Part shown: positions 43,804 to 56,044 of the stretch, in pieces
Numbering within the stretch: position 1 is the first letter of the stretch
Layout: every line of letters begins with the position of its first letter
Origin: Siderastrea siderea
Lineage: Eukaryota; Cnidaria; Anthozoa; Scleractinia; Rhizangiidae
Length of the DNA: 64,000 nucleotides
Direction of reading: 5' to 3'
Assembly: GCA_964030785.1 (NCBI GenBank)
Contig: OZ034970.1
Location: 43,014,335 to 43,078,334, forward strand
Made by a program: the position numbers and the translations under genes
The notes under the pieces: model-generated
What the model was told of the DNA's origin: nothing
Seen by the model: only the letters and a program-made list of their open reading frames with translations
The model's database searches: none

Positions 43804-44973
43804 CTGAATTGTGTGCGGTATTGGTCAGCCATTACGGTGGAAATAATTTTCCATACTCACAAAGTGAAATAAAGCCAATTTAAACTGCATTATTATACAC
43901 AAAGAATTGTTTGTGAAATGTTCATTGTGCCGTGACCAATCAGACGCGAGATAAAACCACAAGAAAAAACCACAAGAGTAGCCCCGCAGCTCTTAACAAC
44001 CTCTAATTTCATTGGACCTTGGTATCACGCAGCTCTATTGTTTTCGGGGCTAAGGTCCATTGTTTTGTTGTTTGGTGTATTGTTTTCTCAGCAAATCAGA
44101 GAAGACCTTGTAAGAACTGCGACATCGCCCAACCACAAATCGCAAAACTAATAAGCGTTACGATTTGCGGTTCATTCGTCTCGTACTTGATGTGGTTTCT
44201 TTCCCAACACACTAACATTCCAGAAATAATTCTGGTCTTCATCGCTTTCTCAGTTTCACTGCAAGCGGTGTTGGACACGGTTCACGTGACTCCATTCGTT
44301 CAGTAAACACTCATTACCAATTCTAGCGTTTGAAACATTTTAATTGATTGTTGCCTATTAAGGTCATTCAAGCAGCCCATAAAAGCAGTCACTTCGTGAA
44401 CGCAAGAAGCAAGACTGAGCTTTTATATGTTATCAGTAACGCGCTCAGCAACCTTGCAACGGGCAAGAAGCTATAAAGATTCCTTCCGTATTTTGCAGGA
44501 GTAACATGGCGAGGCCTGATCCATACGTGAGAAAACCAGGTGTTGAGCCCTTTAACTGCACGAAGGTTGCTACCTGTAATGTGCAGCGAGAAGACAAGGC
44601 TGAAGAAGAAGCTTGCAGACATGTCAATAAGAACCCTAAGAAGAACTGCTGCACCATTTCAGGGGATAGCGTGACAACATGGGAACTACCTCCTTCTGAA
44701 AATAAGGTGGAACTTATGAAGGCCGACAGTGGTATAACTTGCCTTTACCACCGTAAACTTGATGTCGAATGATCGGTAAAAACTGGCTACTGCAGCAAAA
44801 CTATTGGAGAAAACCATCATGTTGAAAGCACCACAAGAACTTAGCCATGACTGCTAACGGTATAGATATAGCTACAACGAAAAACAGGTTCAGTGTTTGT
44901 AGATCAACGCAGATGGCTTTGTTGTAGCCTTTCTGTTAACTTTGGCCACTAAGTAATTTTTTGCTCAAGACTG

Positions 44974-44974
<1 letters not shown>

Positions 44975-45038
<64 letters not shown>

Positions 45039-45039
45039 C
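44975..45039 (+). repeat. (TTA)n microsatellite
   Basis: About 21 TTA units. Confidence 0.95.
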
Positions 45040-45364
45040 ATTATTCGGTTTATATTTAGCTTTGTGCAAAACTAAAGAAATCATGAATTATCTTTTCGTT
45101 ATCTTTCATTCCTAAATTTTGTTTAATACCTTAGCTTTGCAGAGTATTTCGGCTGTGTTATAGAACACCAGATTTTTAAACAGTGCTTTGGTACTGGTAA
45201 ATATGCTGGTAAGTTTCATCTTTTGAATAAATTTCATTGTAAGCATCTGGAGACTTCATGATCAGTGTGATCATGTAGGAAGTACTCTGAGCCTTCGTAC
45301 TAAGATTCCTCGTGGTGTTTTAAAAACCTTGTCTGATAACTATGAGAGAATGGGTTCATGCTTT

Positions 45365-45516
45365 TAGCTGTGCGTATATTGAGGTATGGATGCACTTGGG
45401 AAGTTTGGAGAGCACCCAAGAAGCTACAGTAGAGTTCTCGAGCGAACTCTTACGCTTTTCTCGTGCTCTCCAAACTTCCCGCGTGCATCCATACCTCGAT
45501 ATACGCACGCTAAGCA
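45365..45516. mobile_element. Palindromic MITE
   Basis: About 50-bp arms: TGCGTATATTGAGGTATGGA and GGGAAGTTTGGAGAGCAC on the left are mirrored by GTGCTCTCCAAACTTCCC and TCCATACCTCGATATACGCA on the right, with a small inner palindrome TTCTCGAGCGAA. No target duplication was found. Confidence 0.75.
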
Positions 45517-46544
45517 TTGCTGATCATGCAATAGAACACGGGTTCACTGTTGCCGAAAATGGAATAAAAGTTGTACAAATTAGATCTAATCTTGAATCAA
45601 ATTTTCCGCCCTTTCATCATTAGTTACCGACCAATAACAAACTAAACAATTTTTTCCTTTGGCCAAATTGGGGGGGGGGGAGGAATTTTTGTCCCTTGGT
45701 GTTCACTCGACTAATGTTACAGAAAGTGTGTCCACTGTTGAAACAAAAGGACTTGGTCAATTCCGCTCCTCAAAAAGAAACCAAAAATAGATTTAACTCA
45801 AATTCACTCACCGAACTATTTGCTTGTAAACAGACGTAGCAATCATTTCGAACACCAACGGATTTTAAAATTTATAGGTGACCCTGGACTTTTATAACGC
45901 ATAAATTTTACGATACAGCAAATAGCGTAGCGTGAGTGTTCGAGGTTGAGATTTTAATCGCTACCCCGATGACGTCAAATAATCGGAATAAACCAATTTA
46001 AAAATAATGCATTATACAGTTAAAAAGAACTACATTTGGCTGTTTAACTTGATGGTATATGTTTATTGACGTATAGTCACTTGTTGAACTGTGGCAAGAT
46101 GAGCTCATCTTCGGCGCTAGGCTATCTGAATAAATAACATTTTTTGTTTATGGCCTGCTTGTGCACAACAGCCATAAAATCTGCGAAACATGCACATGTA
46201 GTGCCAATATAGTGAACGAAGGCATCTGTAAGTAAAGACGGTAAAGTGACCGGCAAGAAAAGCTTTGCTCGGTTCATAGGAAGATTCTATCAGTCGTCCA
46301 AGCGAGACCGAGAGCTTAATGACTTTATATAGGACTAATATGTTTTTTTTAACAATCATTCCACTACAACCCATTAATGGCTAGAGAGATCGTGGCTAAC
46401 AATTATTGTGCAAACAAATGTTTCAGTTTTTGATCACAGTGCTTGCTTGTCATCTACACACACTAAAAAACAAAGTTGTCTGCAATTTATACAAGTAAAG
46501 GGTATCACAAAAACACAGATTGCAGGAATGAAAAAACAATTTAT

Positions 46545-46860
46545 TGTTACTTCCAAGAGCACGTTTGATAAACAGGAAAACGCAATTAGTCATCCAAGCG
46601 GGACTACCTCCCCTTCGTGACGTCATTAGGGAGTGTCTGAGTAGCTTTTATTTGTGATTGTTTTTCTCAAGTGGTTGCGTTTCTCTGATTGGCCAGTATT
46701 ATTGTGGACACTATTAAGGACGGCAATGTTTTGAGCTTATCTTTCAATTTATCAATCTTTATAGTTCGTCCTTTGTTATTGCTCGTTTGTCCGAGAACAT
46801 TAATCACCGTGTTTTCCTGTTTGACCGAATCATAAGTGGCTCAAAATTTTGCTGCTGTTT
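46545..46860 (+). repeat. Dispersed direct repeat, copy B
   Basis: Diverged copy of 43190-43545 with the same ordered landmarks, including TGACGTCATTAGG (a CRE-like palindrome core). Confidence 0.75.
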
Positions 46861-47744
46861 AACGGATTTTAGGCTACACCCTGAATTGACGGAATTCGGA
46901 TCTTTGATTACACCCTGAAGTGACAACCGACAGCAAATACTACCAGAAAAGTAAGTAGCACCTCGTACACTGTAACGCTCTTGGGCCGTTGCTTAATAGG
47001 AATATACTAACAAGTGTTTAGATCTTTGAAAACTGTCATGACACCTTAAACCCTCGTGTTCATTTTTGCTTGCTGGCGGGTTCTGATTGTCTCCCTATAA
47101 ACAGGCAGCTCATATCTTCCGAGTGGAGGGGTCACGTGAAAAAAGCTTCTCCTGAAGGAAAAGTTTGTTTTGACAATTTGGTAACATTTCTGATGACCCA
47201 GGAGTTGCCTGTATAATAGAACAATTACTCCATGCATTCAATCTCGTTGTACATGAGTCCATATCCAACTCGGTACTGTACGCCTCCTTGGCGATGAGCT
47301 GTGTAAGATCAGTTTGAGTTGAAAAATTGTTAATTTTATGTTAAAGAACGGAAACATGTTTAAAGAATTTCTTTGCAGCTCCACTAAAGGTCCTTCGTAA
47401 TTACCATGCTCTATATCGCGAATGCCTTGCGGCCGAACGTCGTAATGTCATGAATTGAAACGAAGCGAAAACTCCCTCTCACTCTCACAGGCGCCTAATA
47501 CGAACTAGATCAACTTTCTATCTCGGACAAAGTGTCAGAAAAGGAAAGCGATTTGCTAACAAGGTTCAATTGGTGCTATTTTTATCTCTATGACAGCAAA
47601 TATAGTATTTTGAGCAAAACACGTGTCACACTACATTCTCCACTTTCTCAACACACACTCCCCCTGTTCATCTCGAAAAGTTGAATTGAAGTCTACAGTG
47701 TAAGTTCATCAAAGCTTAAAGTGTAATGTTCAAAGTTTTTTGTT

Positions 47745-48336
47745 CATCAACTGCCAGATCATGTTTCCCTATACTATATCAATCGTGTTAGAACTAATTA
47801 TGGCAAATTTAATTTACACTTTTCTGGTCCTTCCATCTGGAATAAATTGGATGAAGAACTAAAAAGTTTATCTCTACGCTCATTTAAGCAAACTATGAAT
47901 AAGCATTATTTAAGTACTTATGGTTAATGCTGGCTTAGTGTTTTAATTTCTTTTTCGCTCGTACTTAACTCATATAAACAAATTTTGGTTCAAACATTAA
48001 CTGGTACTGTCTTCTTTTCTTTTTTTTTTTCTTTTTCTTTCTCATTTTTTTCTCATTTTTTCCCTGTTTCTTTTTTCCACTATTTATCTAAATTACTATT
48101 TATACATACTTAGTTACATTGTACTTAATTACTTATTACTTGTCTTATTTTACTTTCGTCTTCTTTTTTAGTCATGTACAACCTAGTCAAAGCAATTTAA
48201 TTTTTTTTGTAACTACTCAGCTCGTTTAGTTTATTTCTATTCTGGGTAGTTTTTTTTTGCCTATTTTAGTTAATTTATTTTATGCTGTAATTATTTCTAT
48301 TTATTTTGGCAAAATAAAATGGTTGTTGTTGTTCCA
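47745..48336 (+). pseudogene. 5'-truncated LINE: RT C-terminus plus 3' UTR
   Basis: An open frame from 47745 to TAA 47925 encodes HQLPDHVSLYYINRVRTNYG and FSGPSIWNKLDEELKSLSLR, the typical C-terminal tail of CR1/L2/RTE-type reverse transcriptases. About 400 bp of T-rich, pyrimidine-rich 3' UTR follow, ending in AAAATAAAATGGTTGTTG, a short GTT tail expected of such elements. Nothing of the catalytic core remains, which fits 5' truncation at insertion. Confidence 0.8.
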
Positions 48337-48436
48337 AATATTCTACAGCCCGCGATTCTTCCCCTCTCCTTGGATGATGACCACATCCCCTTTAGTAAGA
48401 GTTGCCTTGTTGCCCTCGTACTTCATGTTGTGTTGC

Positions 48437-50740
48437 TCACCAAATCCTCTCAGGTACACTACGGTCCACCTCCCTCACAGTAATACCCCTGCATCTTAAA
48501 AGGCACCGAGCACGCTCGCACAGGACAGAGTCCTCTGTGTGATAGATCTGTGCTTCAGGCAGCAGATTTGATCGGCCACACTGCAGCAGGTTTGGCGCCA
48601 GTATGGGTAGCTGAATATCCTCTCCTACGTAGCTCAACGGGCGGTTGTTCAAGGTTACTTCCACATCGAGCAGGACATCTTGAATTTTGGCCCAAGTAAG
48701 TGTACCATTTCCCACTGTCTTGTCTTGTTAAAGGCTCGCTTCTCCCCCCGACAACCAGGGTGCTCTGGACAAGATAAACTGCCATTGACGTTGATCTTGG
48801 CAAGGAAATTATAGAGGCATTCATCTTTCATCACTGTTCTTAATCACTTCGCTGCTACGCCAAATGTTTTACCGTTGTCTGAATATATTCTCTCAGGACG
48901 ACCCTTCTCGCGATGAGGCGCTTTAGGGTGCCAATGAACCTCTTCAGTTTCTATAGCTTTTGTCAGCTCTAGGTGCAACGCTGCACGCGTAAAGGACACT
49001 ATACGCTTTCCCTTCTCTTCTCTGTTTTTACTTGCACAGTACTTGATTGGCCCGGTGTAATCCACTCCAACAACTTGGAAGGGTGAAGTTCCTTCTGTTC
49101 GGTCGATAGGCAGATTTCCTGGAAGCGGATTGGTAAATGCTGAGAGCTGGAACCTTTTACACCCGTAACATTGCATTATAACACTTTTAACAAGCCTGTA
49201 CAATCTTGCAATCCGATGGAATCTCTCGCACCTTGGCCACGGTTAGACCCTGCCCACTCCCCTGCGGAGTGTGGCTTCATGGATGTGTTGTACAAACTTC
49301 TTTGTGTACAGCGCACGAACAGGGAGGTAAATTGGACAGTTTCCTTGGATTCTTCCACTAAAGAATACCCCCGCGGGTTGGCTGTAGATTAAGTCTCAGT
49401 TGGTCTTCCCGGAATTGATTTGACACTGCCCACTGCTTCTGAGCTCTCTTCTCCTAGAACAGTTTCTGCGGGTTTATCTTTTCTGTGGTCAGTGGACCTG
49501 TGGTTCTCTGACCGCTTTGTGATTTATGGAGGAATCGTATAATCCATGCCCCCCTACTCTCATTGTAAGCCAAGGGGTTGATCTACATAGGAGGCCGTCC
49601 ATATAATCATTAGGTTCTACTGCTAAGGCAAAGATCTGCTTGGTGGCCTTTGCTTCTGCGGTGGTTTCCGGGCTTGGAGTAGCTACTATATCCCGGGGGC
49701 CAGCTGTCTGGGTCTCCCACCATGTCAGTACGTTCCACCTAAGCAGTTTTTCTCTGTTTACTGGTCAGCCTCGACTTGCCAGATCTGCAGCGTTGTCTTG
49801 TGTTGCTACGTGCCTCTCAGTGATACCATCTTTCTCTCTGATCTTGTGGACACGGTTACTGAGAAACTGCTCATATTTACCCTAGCCTCTGATCCAATGT
49901 AAGGCAACACTGCTGTCTAACCATACCTAAATGGACTTAACTGGGAAACCGGCTAGCACTTCTTGCACGGTTCACAGCAAATTAGCCGCCACATGACCTC
50001 AAACCAACTCCAGTAGAGGAATTGTGAGACAAGGGGTGATTTACCTGCAACCACTCCCTGCGTCACTCCTGATTGTTGCTCAACCACCGCATAGATGGCT
50101 GCCGCTATTCCATGACCGCTCGCATCACCAAAGGAATGGAGAGTAATTTGGATGATAGCTTCTCCAACATGTAGATACTAAGGCCCTAGGTACTTGGACT
50201 TGGTCAGGAAGGCTTCTCTCCCACTTGCTGCATCGCGTTACGAGTTCCTTTAGCAGTTCTGCATCCCAAGCGGGCCTCTCCTTACATGCGTCTCGGTACA
50301 GGAACTTTCCCTCTAAAGTTACGGGCGTCACGAGTCTGAGGGGCTTATAAATCTTCGCAACTTTGCCGAGTATATCTCTATTAGTGGGGATGCTAATCTC
50401 TTGGGGAAAGGTGACTGCCATTGTGTCAGCCTCTTTGTCCCATTTCATTCTATGGATCCCACACTCTCCTGGCTTCACTCCCAACTCTTCTTTAGCGTAA
50501 ATAATTCCACCTGCATTGTTGACTGTGTCGGTGAGCTCTAATTCGCTGGCATTTGGGTTCCTTTTGTGTAACTGGAGGCCTTTTCGAAGAAACTCTGTGG
50601 CGGTGCTTTCTTGACGGTGCCTTTACGACGGTCTGATCCCCCGTCAGCAGGTCATCCATGTACAGTCCACGCTCATCCTCTAATACCGTCTCAGGGGAGT
50701 CGCTTTTAATTTGAACATCAAGAAATTGTTCCTTTTACGA
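48437..50740 (-). pseudogene. BEL/Pao retrotransposon pol, degraded
   Basis: Minus-strand pieces are in pol order. RT LEDERGLYMDDLL (YMDD at 50651-50662) comes first, then MGVKPGECGIHRMKWDKEAD with KIYKPLRLVTPVTLEGK (50125-50484), the Pao peptidase/RT-connection type. Next is the integrase zinc-side and core, CYGCKRFQ, VVGVDYTGPIKY and YSDNGKTF (48844-49203). Last is the integrase C-terminal side, VTLNNRPLSYV and NLLPEAQIYHTEDSV (48437-48715). Frameshifts and stops separate them. No LTR was identified. The adjacent TPR-CHAT gene starts about 290 bp beyond its upstream end, on the other strand. Confidence 0.88.
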
Positions 50741-51026
50741 CATTGAGGTAACAAAAATTTATTGTTTTCCTGAAAAAAGTCGATTTAATATCGCGATTTT
50801 CCGTACGTGTGTAATACTACACTGTTTTGTGAAGCTTATAATCACCACCGAGTTAGGGACAGTATAGAGTATAGAATTTTGTTTCAAAATAGGAACTAAA
50901 ACTTTGCACTGTCTACTCGGTAGGTTCCTGACAAGAAGACAGCATATTCGTCAGCAACGTTGAAGTGACTTTGTATTTCGGCTACATCAGATAACTGACA
51001 AACAAGAGCTTGTCACCTGTACATAA

Positions 51027-53345
51027 ATGGGTAACTACATTGGAATGTTAGAGAGTGACTCTGAACAATCGTCAGAAGAAGAAAAAGAATCAGAAGAAGA
51101 ACAACAACACGAAGAAGAAGATGGAGAACAAGAAGAACCAAAAGAAGAGGAACTTGCCAATGCTAATCCTGGCAACTGGCATCATGACCACACTAACTTC
51201 CAACAAGCCATAAAGAAATACGAGGTGCAGCTTGGCGTTGCTAAGTTATCGGAGGACAGAACTCTAGAATTAGATGCCTATGCGAAACTCGGCAACGCTC
51301 ATCGTAGACTTGGAGATTTTAAACAAGCCATAGACTGCCACAGAAAAGGGCTTGAAATTGCCATAGAACTGAAGGAAACAACTGGAGAAATAGATGCTTA
51401 TGGCAATCTCGGCAGCGATTATCACTGTCTCGGTAATTTTGAAGAAGCTCTACGATGGCACAGGAAAGAACTTAGGAAAGCCGAAGAGGTTGGTGACAAT
51501 GATCGACAAGGAAAAGCTAATTCCAATGTTGGCACTGACCATTATAGCTTTCGTCGTTTTGCAGACGGTATAAAATGCCACGAGAAACATCTTAGCATTG
51601 CCAAATCAACTGGAGACAGGAAAGGAGAGGGACGTGCCTATGGTAATATTGGATACGGTTTTCGTAAACTGGGTAAGTTTAATGACGCTAAAGAGAAGCA
51701 CCAGAAAGAGCTTCAAATCGCCAAAGAAGTGGGGGACATGGCCGGACAAGCAAATGCCTATTTAAATCTTGGCAGTGTTCATCGTAATCTTCGCAATTTT
51801 AAAAGTGCCGTGCATTTCCACAGCTGGGGTCTTGCCATTGCCAAAAAGTTGTCGGATAAAGTAGCACATGGAGACGCATTGTATATGCTGGGTCGCGATT
51901 GGGAACTTTCGGGTTCTCTAGAGAAGGCTATCAAAGCATATCGATCAAGTGTAAAACTCTACAATGAGGTGAGAGATGCTCTCACGAACGAAGACAACTG
52001 GAAAATAAGCTTTCGTGATTCCCAACAAAAAGCGTACACCGCTCTGTGGAGAACTCTGTTAAATTGTCAAAAGATTGAGAAGGCTTTGTATGCAGCTGAG
52101 CAAGGACGTGCGCAAGCTTTTGTTGATCTGTTACACTCAAGGCATGGCGTTGAAGCTCCTGACCATCTTGAAGAAACAATTCGTTCTTACATATCAAGCG
52201 AAATAGCTATACAAACAGTATTTCTAGCAGTTGAAAGCAACAAAATCCATTTCTGGGTACTCGGCGGGAAAGAAATTCAGTTTAGACAAATGGAATTGAA
52301 TATTGTCACCCACTTACAACGTTCAATTTTAAATGCCCTTGCTAGTGACGAGAATCAAGCAACAGCTAGAAGTGACAATTCTTTGCGCAACTTGTACGAC
52401 CTTATCATTGAACCCATTAGAGACTTGCTTGAAGATGATGAATTGATTATTGTTCCAGATGGCCCACTGTTCCTGGTTCCTTACAACGCCCTTCAACATG
52501 GTGAAGAAGAAACGAAGTACCTATTTGAATCGTTCAGGATCCGCATTGTTCCCTCACTGACAAGTCTCAAACTAATTTCAGATTCTAAAAATCTCAGTAA
52601 TGGTGGTGCGTTGCTTGTGGGAGATCCATGTTCTGATCAGCAGACGTTTGGTTCAGAGCGACTGAAAAACGCAGAACTTGAAGTAGCTAGGATACAAAGA
52701 ATACTTAAGGGTAAAGCCCAGATAGTGACTACTCTCACTGGTAAACAAGCAACTAAAGAGGAGGTGCTAAGACAATTCAAATTCGTTTCTTTGATACACA
52801 TTGCAGCACATGCAAATGTGGAGACTGGTGAAATTTCCTTAGCTGGAAGCGGACAAGATCGTATTTTGACGATGTCAGATGTGCAAGCTGTCAAGTTACA
52901 AGCAAGGCTTGTTGTGCTAAGTTGCTGCAATACTGGTCGAGGGAGGGTTACTGCTGATGGTGTGGTCGGTATTGCTCGGGCGTTCTTGGCTGCTGGTGCT
53001 CGTTCTGTTCTGGTGTCTCTATGTGAAGTCCGGGACGAGTCTACCATGAATTTCATGCAAAAGTTCTACGAAGACCTGGCAAGTGCAAAAAGCGCTAGTG
53101 TGGCTCTTCAACGAACCATGGGTTCTTTTAAAACTTCAGAGCATTTCAGTGCCGTGAGGTACTGGGCTCCATTTGTACTAATTGGAGACGACGTCACGCT
53201 TGATTTCCCAGCTCAAAAGCCCGTGTTAATGGAGCATTTAGGTTCTAGTGGGCGTTATGGGAATTATTTGGGTGTAAAAAGAGCCAAATCTGCGAGCGTG
53301 GCGACGAGATCATTCGTCGGAAGACGGGACAACCTTTCTTTATAG
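51027..53345 (+). CDS. TPR-CHAT protein, caspase-like protease candidate (772 aa)
   Basis: An intronless ORF; TAA directly precedes the ATG, which fixes this start within the frame. Residues 10-43 are almost all Glu, Ser and Gln. Residues about 50-330 are TPRs of the 40-residue (GPSM2/Rapsyn-like) type: [15 protein letters not shown] at 97, [12 protein letters not shown] at 137, then every 40 residues to about 297. A CHAT domain (caspase HetF-associated with TPRs) spans about 440-735. Its catalytic dyad looks intact: His595 in HIAAHA and Cys634 in VVLSCCNTG, against the usual HxxxH and LSAC. CHAT is a clan CD peptidase fold, distantly related to caspases and separase. TPR-CHAT proteins are expanded in corals, often labelled TTC28-like. 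MGNYIG at the N-terminus could be an N-myristoylation site (inference). Substrate and partners unknown. AATAAA at 53540 fits its 3' end. Confidence 0.9.
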   Translation: MGNYIGMLESDSEQSSEEEKESEEEQQHEEEDGEQEEPKEEELANANPGNWHHDHTNFQQAIKKYEVQLGVAKLSEDRTLELDAYAKLGNAHRRLGDFKQAIDCHRKGLEIAIELKETTGEIDAYGNLGSDYHCLGNFEEALRWHRKELRKAEEVGDNDRQGKANSNVGTDHYSFRRFADGIKCHEKHLSIAKSTGDRKGEGRAYGNIGYGFRKLGKFNDAKEKHQKELQIAKEVGDMAGQANAYLNLGSVHRNLRNFKSAVHFHSWGLAIAKKLSDKVAHGDALYMLGRDWELSGSLEKAIKAYRSSVKLYNEVRDALTNEDNWKISFRDSQQKAYTALWRTLLNCQKIEKALYAAEQGRAQAFVDLLHSRHGVEAPDHLEETIRSYISSEIAIQTVFLAVESNKIHFWVLGGKEIQFRQMELNIVTHLQRSILNALASDENQATARSDNSLRNLYDLIIEPIRDLLEDDELIIVPDGPLFLVPYNALQHGEEETKYLFESFRIRIVPSLTSLKLISDSKNLSNGGALLVGDPCSDQQTFGSERLKNAELEVARIQRILKGKAQIVTTLTGKQATKEEVLRQFKFVSLIHIAAHANVETGEISLAGSGQDRILTMSDVQAVKLQARLVVLSCCNTGRGRVTADGVVGIARAFLAAGARSVLVSLCEVRDESTMNFMQKFYEDLASAKSASVALQRTMGSFKTSEHFSAVRYWAPFVLIGDDVTLDFPAQKPVLMEHLGSSGRYGNYLGVKRAKSASVATRSFVGRRDNLSL

Positions 53346-53539
53346 AAAAACTTTGGCTCACCTACCCGGGACGATTTTTTGCAAATTAAGAAAAGAAATC
53401 CTAAGGAAAGAGGCGATTTGAGTTACGTGACCATCAATGTAGGGGCGCTTTAACTGAAATTCGCCGAAACGTGGAGACGAAATATGAAGAGATCCTCAAC
53501 AGCGAAACCGAATGTACTAGATTAACCACAAAACATTGA

Positions 53540-53545
53540 AATAAA
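53540..53545 (+). terminator. Poly(A) signal of the TPR-CHAT gene
   Basis: AATAAA 195 nt past the stop codon; a second AATAAA occurs near 53686. Confidence 0.5.
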
Positions 53546-53689
53546 TCAACTGCAAACCGGTTCATATCTCGCGTGGTCTATCAGTGTTTGTCATTTGCAA
53601 TTTCGATCCTATATTGCTGGTACAGAAGCGTAAAACGACAATTGTTCGATCAAAACTCCCAATACAGACAAGGTCAACTGGAAAAAAAT

Positions 53690-53930
53690 AAAAGATCCAA
53701 TGAAATATTTTCATTTGGTCGCAGGGACTTGTCCCACGAACAGTTCACACGAAGGGACCAAGCATAGTTTGTGGGACTAGTCCCCGGGACTGGTCCCACG
53801 GACCAAATTTGCGACTGCATTTTTTGACTAAAATGGGTAGTTCACACGAAGGGACTTGGTCCCCGGGACGAGTCGCAGAGACCAGTCGCAGGGACTAGTC
53901 CCCTCGTGTGTGCCGACCTCAAACGCTCAG
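53690..53930. repeat. Cluster of GGGACnnGTCCC palindromes
   Basis: GGGACTTGTCCC (53724), GGGACTAGTCCC (53773 and 53891), GGGACTGGTCCC (53786) and partial forms lie within 240 bp. TTCACACGAAGGGAC occurs at about 53745 and 53841, with an inverted CCCCTCGTGTG at 53900. Probably a MITE or two overlapping ones. Confidence 0.75.
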
Positions 53931-54200
53931 TAAATTTTCCCCGAGGGGAAGAGTTGTCCCGGGTACCTGCGACAACTTTTCTCCACATAAAAAGGACCTT
54001 AGACCTAGCAAGTGACGAAAGGGGAATCTGTAAGATGGGGGTGAAATAAAGTGAATCGGTTACAATTTTACGAGATTTGGGTATGGAGTTTAAGAAAACA
54101 TTTTTCTAATTTTTCCTTTGCGAGCTCCAGAGATGAAATTAAACAAAGTATTTTTCTTAGAGTAAAATCTCACATGTTTTGCAAGTGAAAGAAATTTGTA

Positions 54201-54562
54201 GGCCCACTCCACACTAACAACTTTTTGTCTGATGCGTTCTAGCGTATATCGTTTACGCTAAAATTATGAAAATGCTGATGAAAACGGGCTTTCAATAATG
54301 GTTTCAAAAGGGGAAACTTTCTGAAAATGAGTCGTTTTGGAAAAGCATAGTTTGAAAACTGAACTTTGAAAGGGAATGGTCGGCTGAAAGGGCGGAGACT
54401 TTTTTAAAACGCTGACGCCATTTTCGATCGTTTTAGTCTGGACGACAGGGGAAAACGGAAGTATGGGCAGGTGAAAAGGACACTAAAAGGCTTATGTGGA
54501 CGAAAATATATTGTTTTGTTTAGTTTTCGGCCAAATAAACACGGAGCGGTGTGGATGGGGCC
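54201..54562. mobile_element. MITE with GGCCCnnTCCACAC ends
   Basis: Left GGCCCACTCCACAC faces right GTGTGGATGGGGCC. The inside has CTGATGCGTTCTAGCGTAT, GACGCCATTTTCGATCGTTT and CTGGACGACAGGGGAAAACG. No coding frame. Confidence 0.6.
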
Positions 54563-54569
54563 TCAGACA

Positions 54570-55120
54570 AAATCAAGCTATGGTGTTCTTTAGCCTTTTC
54601 AACAGTTCTACGTTTTTCAACTCAATAAATGAAAATAGAATGATGTGTGGAGAGAGGAAACTCAGAAAAAAATTCTGAGTTCCAGAATTCACTTTAACTA
54701 ACTTAAATTAACTGAAATTAACTGAAATTAACTTAAATTAACAATTAACTTTGTGTTTTTCCACCCCCCTTTTCTTAGTCGTAATATATATCCCTCGTTG
54801 AATAATTTCATTTGATTTTACTGACAGACCCATTAATGGTGACGGAATAGTCTAAGAAACGTGAACAATGTCTTTTTTGCCCTTTAAATAAGAAATTACT
54901 GTGCTTAGGTTTCGCATGCTGCTTTTACATTTTTGTAAAATAGAGACCAAACAATTGCAAGAGATATCAATATAAACAGAAACTCATATAAACCGATCGA
55001 AATCATGATACTAATTGTCATATGCATATCATTTATGGCTTGCTTAAATTATAGCGAGATCTGTCTGTTAAAACATAAAAGAATGGGCAAAATTGACAAA
55101 GAAAAAGAATAGCCAACAAG
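54570..55120. other. No gene seen
   Basis: AT-rich; a short degenerate TTAACTTAAATTAAC tandem stretch at 54693-54745. Confidence 0.5.
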
Positions 55121-55122
55121 TA

Positions 55123-55221
55123 ACGGTTAGACAATGAACGCGAGTGTTCTATGGGATATAGTGTCCCGAGCAAATATAGTCGCTATATCCCATAGGACAC
55201 GAGCGTTCATTGTCTAACCGT
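55123..55221. mobile_element. 99-bp palindromic MITE
   Basis: Arms of about 39 bp: ACGGTTAGACAATGAACGCG and CTATGGGATATAG left, mirrored by CTATATCCCATAG and GCGTTCATTGTCTAACCGT right. The small loop contains GCGACTATAT-type sequence. Confidence 0.8.
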
Positions 55222-55663
55222 CTTAGAACATGGCCACACCCACGAACAATTTCGTTTTTGCGTGCAGATTGTATTTTTGCATTTTAATTTTTTAGTTCTC
55301 ACCTTGAAATCACGTTGCTATTTTGCTTGCGATACTTCCGCTATTATACACATGCCACTGAGTTGCAATGTTTTAGAGTGCTTCACCGCGCTGTTTATCG
55401 CAGTTGGTGCGTAAACAGCCATGAGCCAATACACGGAAATCTGGAACTCGAGGCAGTGATTGCCACTAAAGATTTGCTAAATTTACACTGGTGAAAGCAG
55501 TCTTTCGACTCGCCACAACCACCGACACCAGCAAGTGGGGAACCCGCAGGAAAAGCCAAGAGGCCAAAGTTAAGTTCAAGTACAAGACTCGTAGTCCGGC
55601 AAGCACAGAGAAACAAGGCTGTCCTTCTATTTCAATTAAGGTCTGAACATTTCGTATTTCATG

Positions 55664-55891
55664 TAGACTGCGAGTAGTCTCTAATTTTGGCGATCGCGAT
55701 TGTGGGACGGGCGAAATACACACGCGCGCGCGCGCGAAATTTCGAGGAGACGTGACGCGAAGGGAGCGCCAAAAATTAATTTTTGGCGCTCCCCTCGCGT
55801 AGTGTCTCCTCGAAATTTCGCGCGCGCGCGTGTGAGTATTTCGCCCGCCCCACAATCTCGATCGCCAAAATTAGAGACTACTCGCAGTCTA
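55664..55891. mobile_element. 228-bp palindromic element with 9-bp target duplication
   Basis: Nearly the whole element is one hairpin: TAGACTGCGAGTAGTCTCTA at the left end, the exact mirror at the right, a (CG)n block on each side and the centre CCAAAAATTAATTTTTGG. TATTTCATG flanks both ends (55655-55663 and 55892-55900). Nine-base duplications are typical of MULE-type transposases; hAT gives 8. Confidence 0.85.
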
Positions 55892-56044
55892 TATTTCATG
55901 TAAAGTAATGGTTTTTCTTTCGATTGCTTTTGCTATGCAAATTCCACCGTAAAATTGCATTTTTTTTTGTTAAAACACACAAAAATAATGAGTGTTTCTG
56001 ACATCGCTGTTGAAGCTGTTGTTTCTATCGATTTAGTTATAAAT

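Noticed and set aside
44506..44772. 88-aa plus-strand ORF starting MARPDPYVRKPGVEPF
   Set aside because: No motif, no signal peptide and no splice context; not distinguishable from a chance frame.
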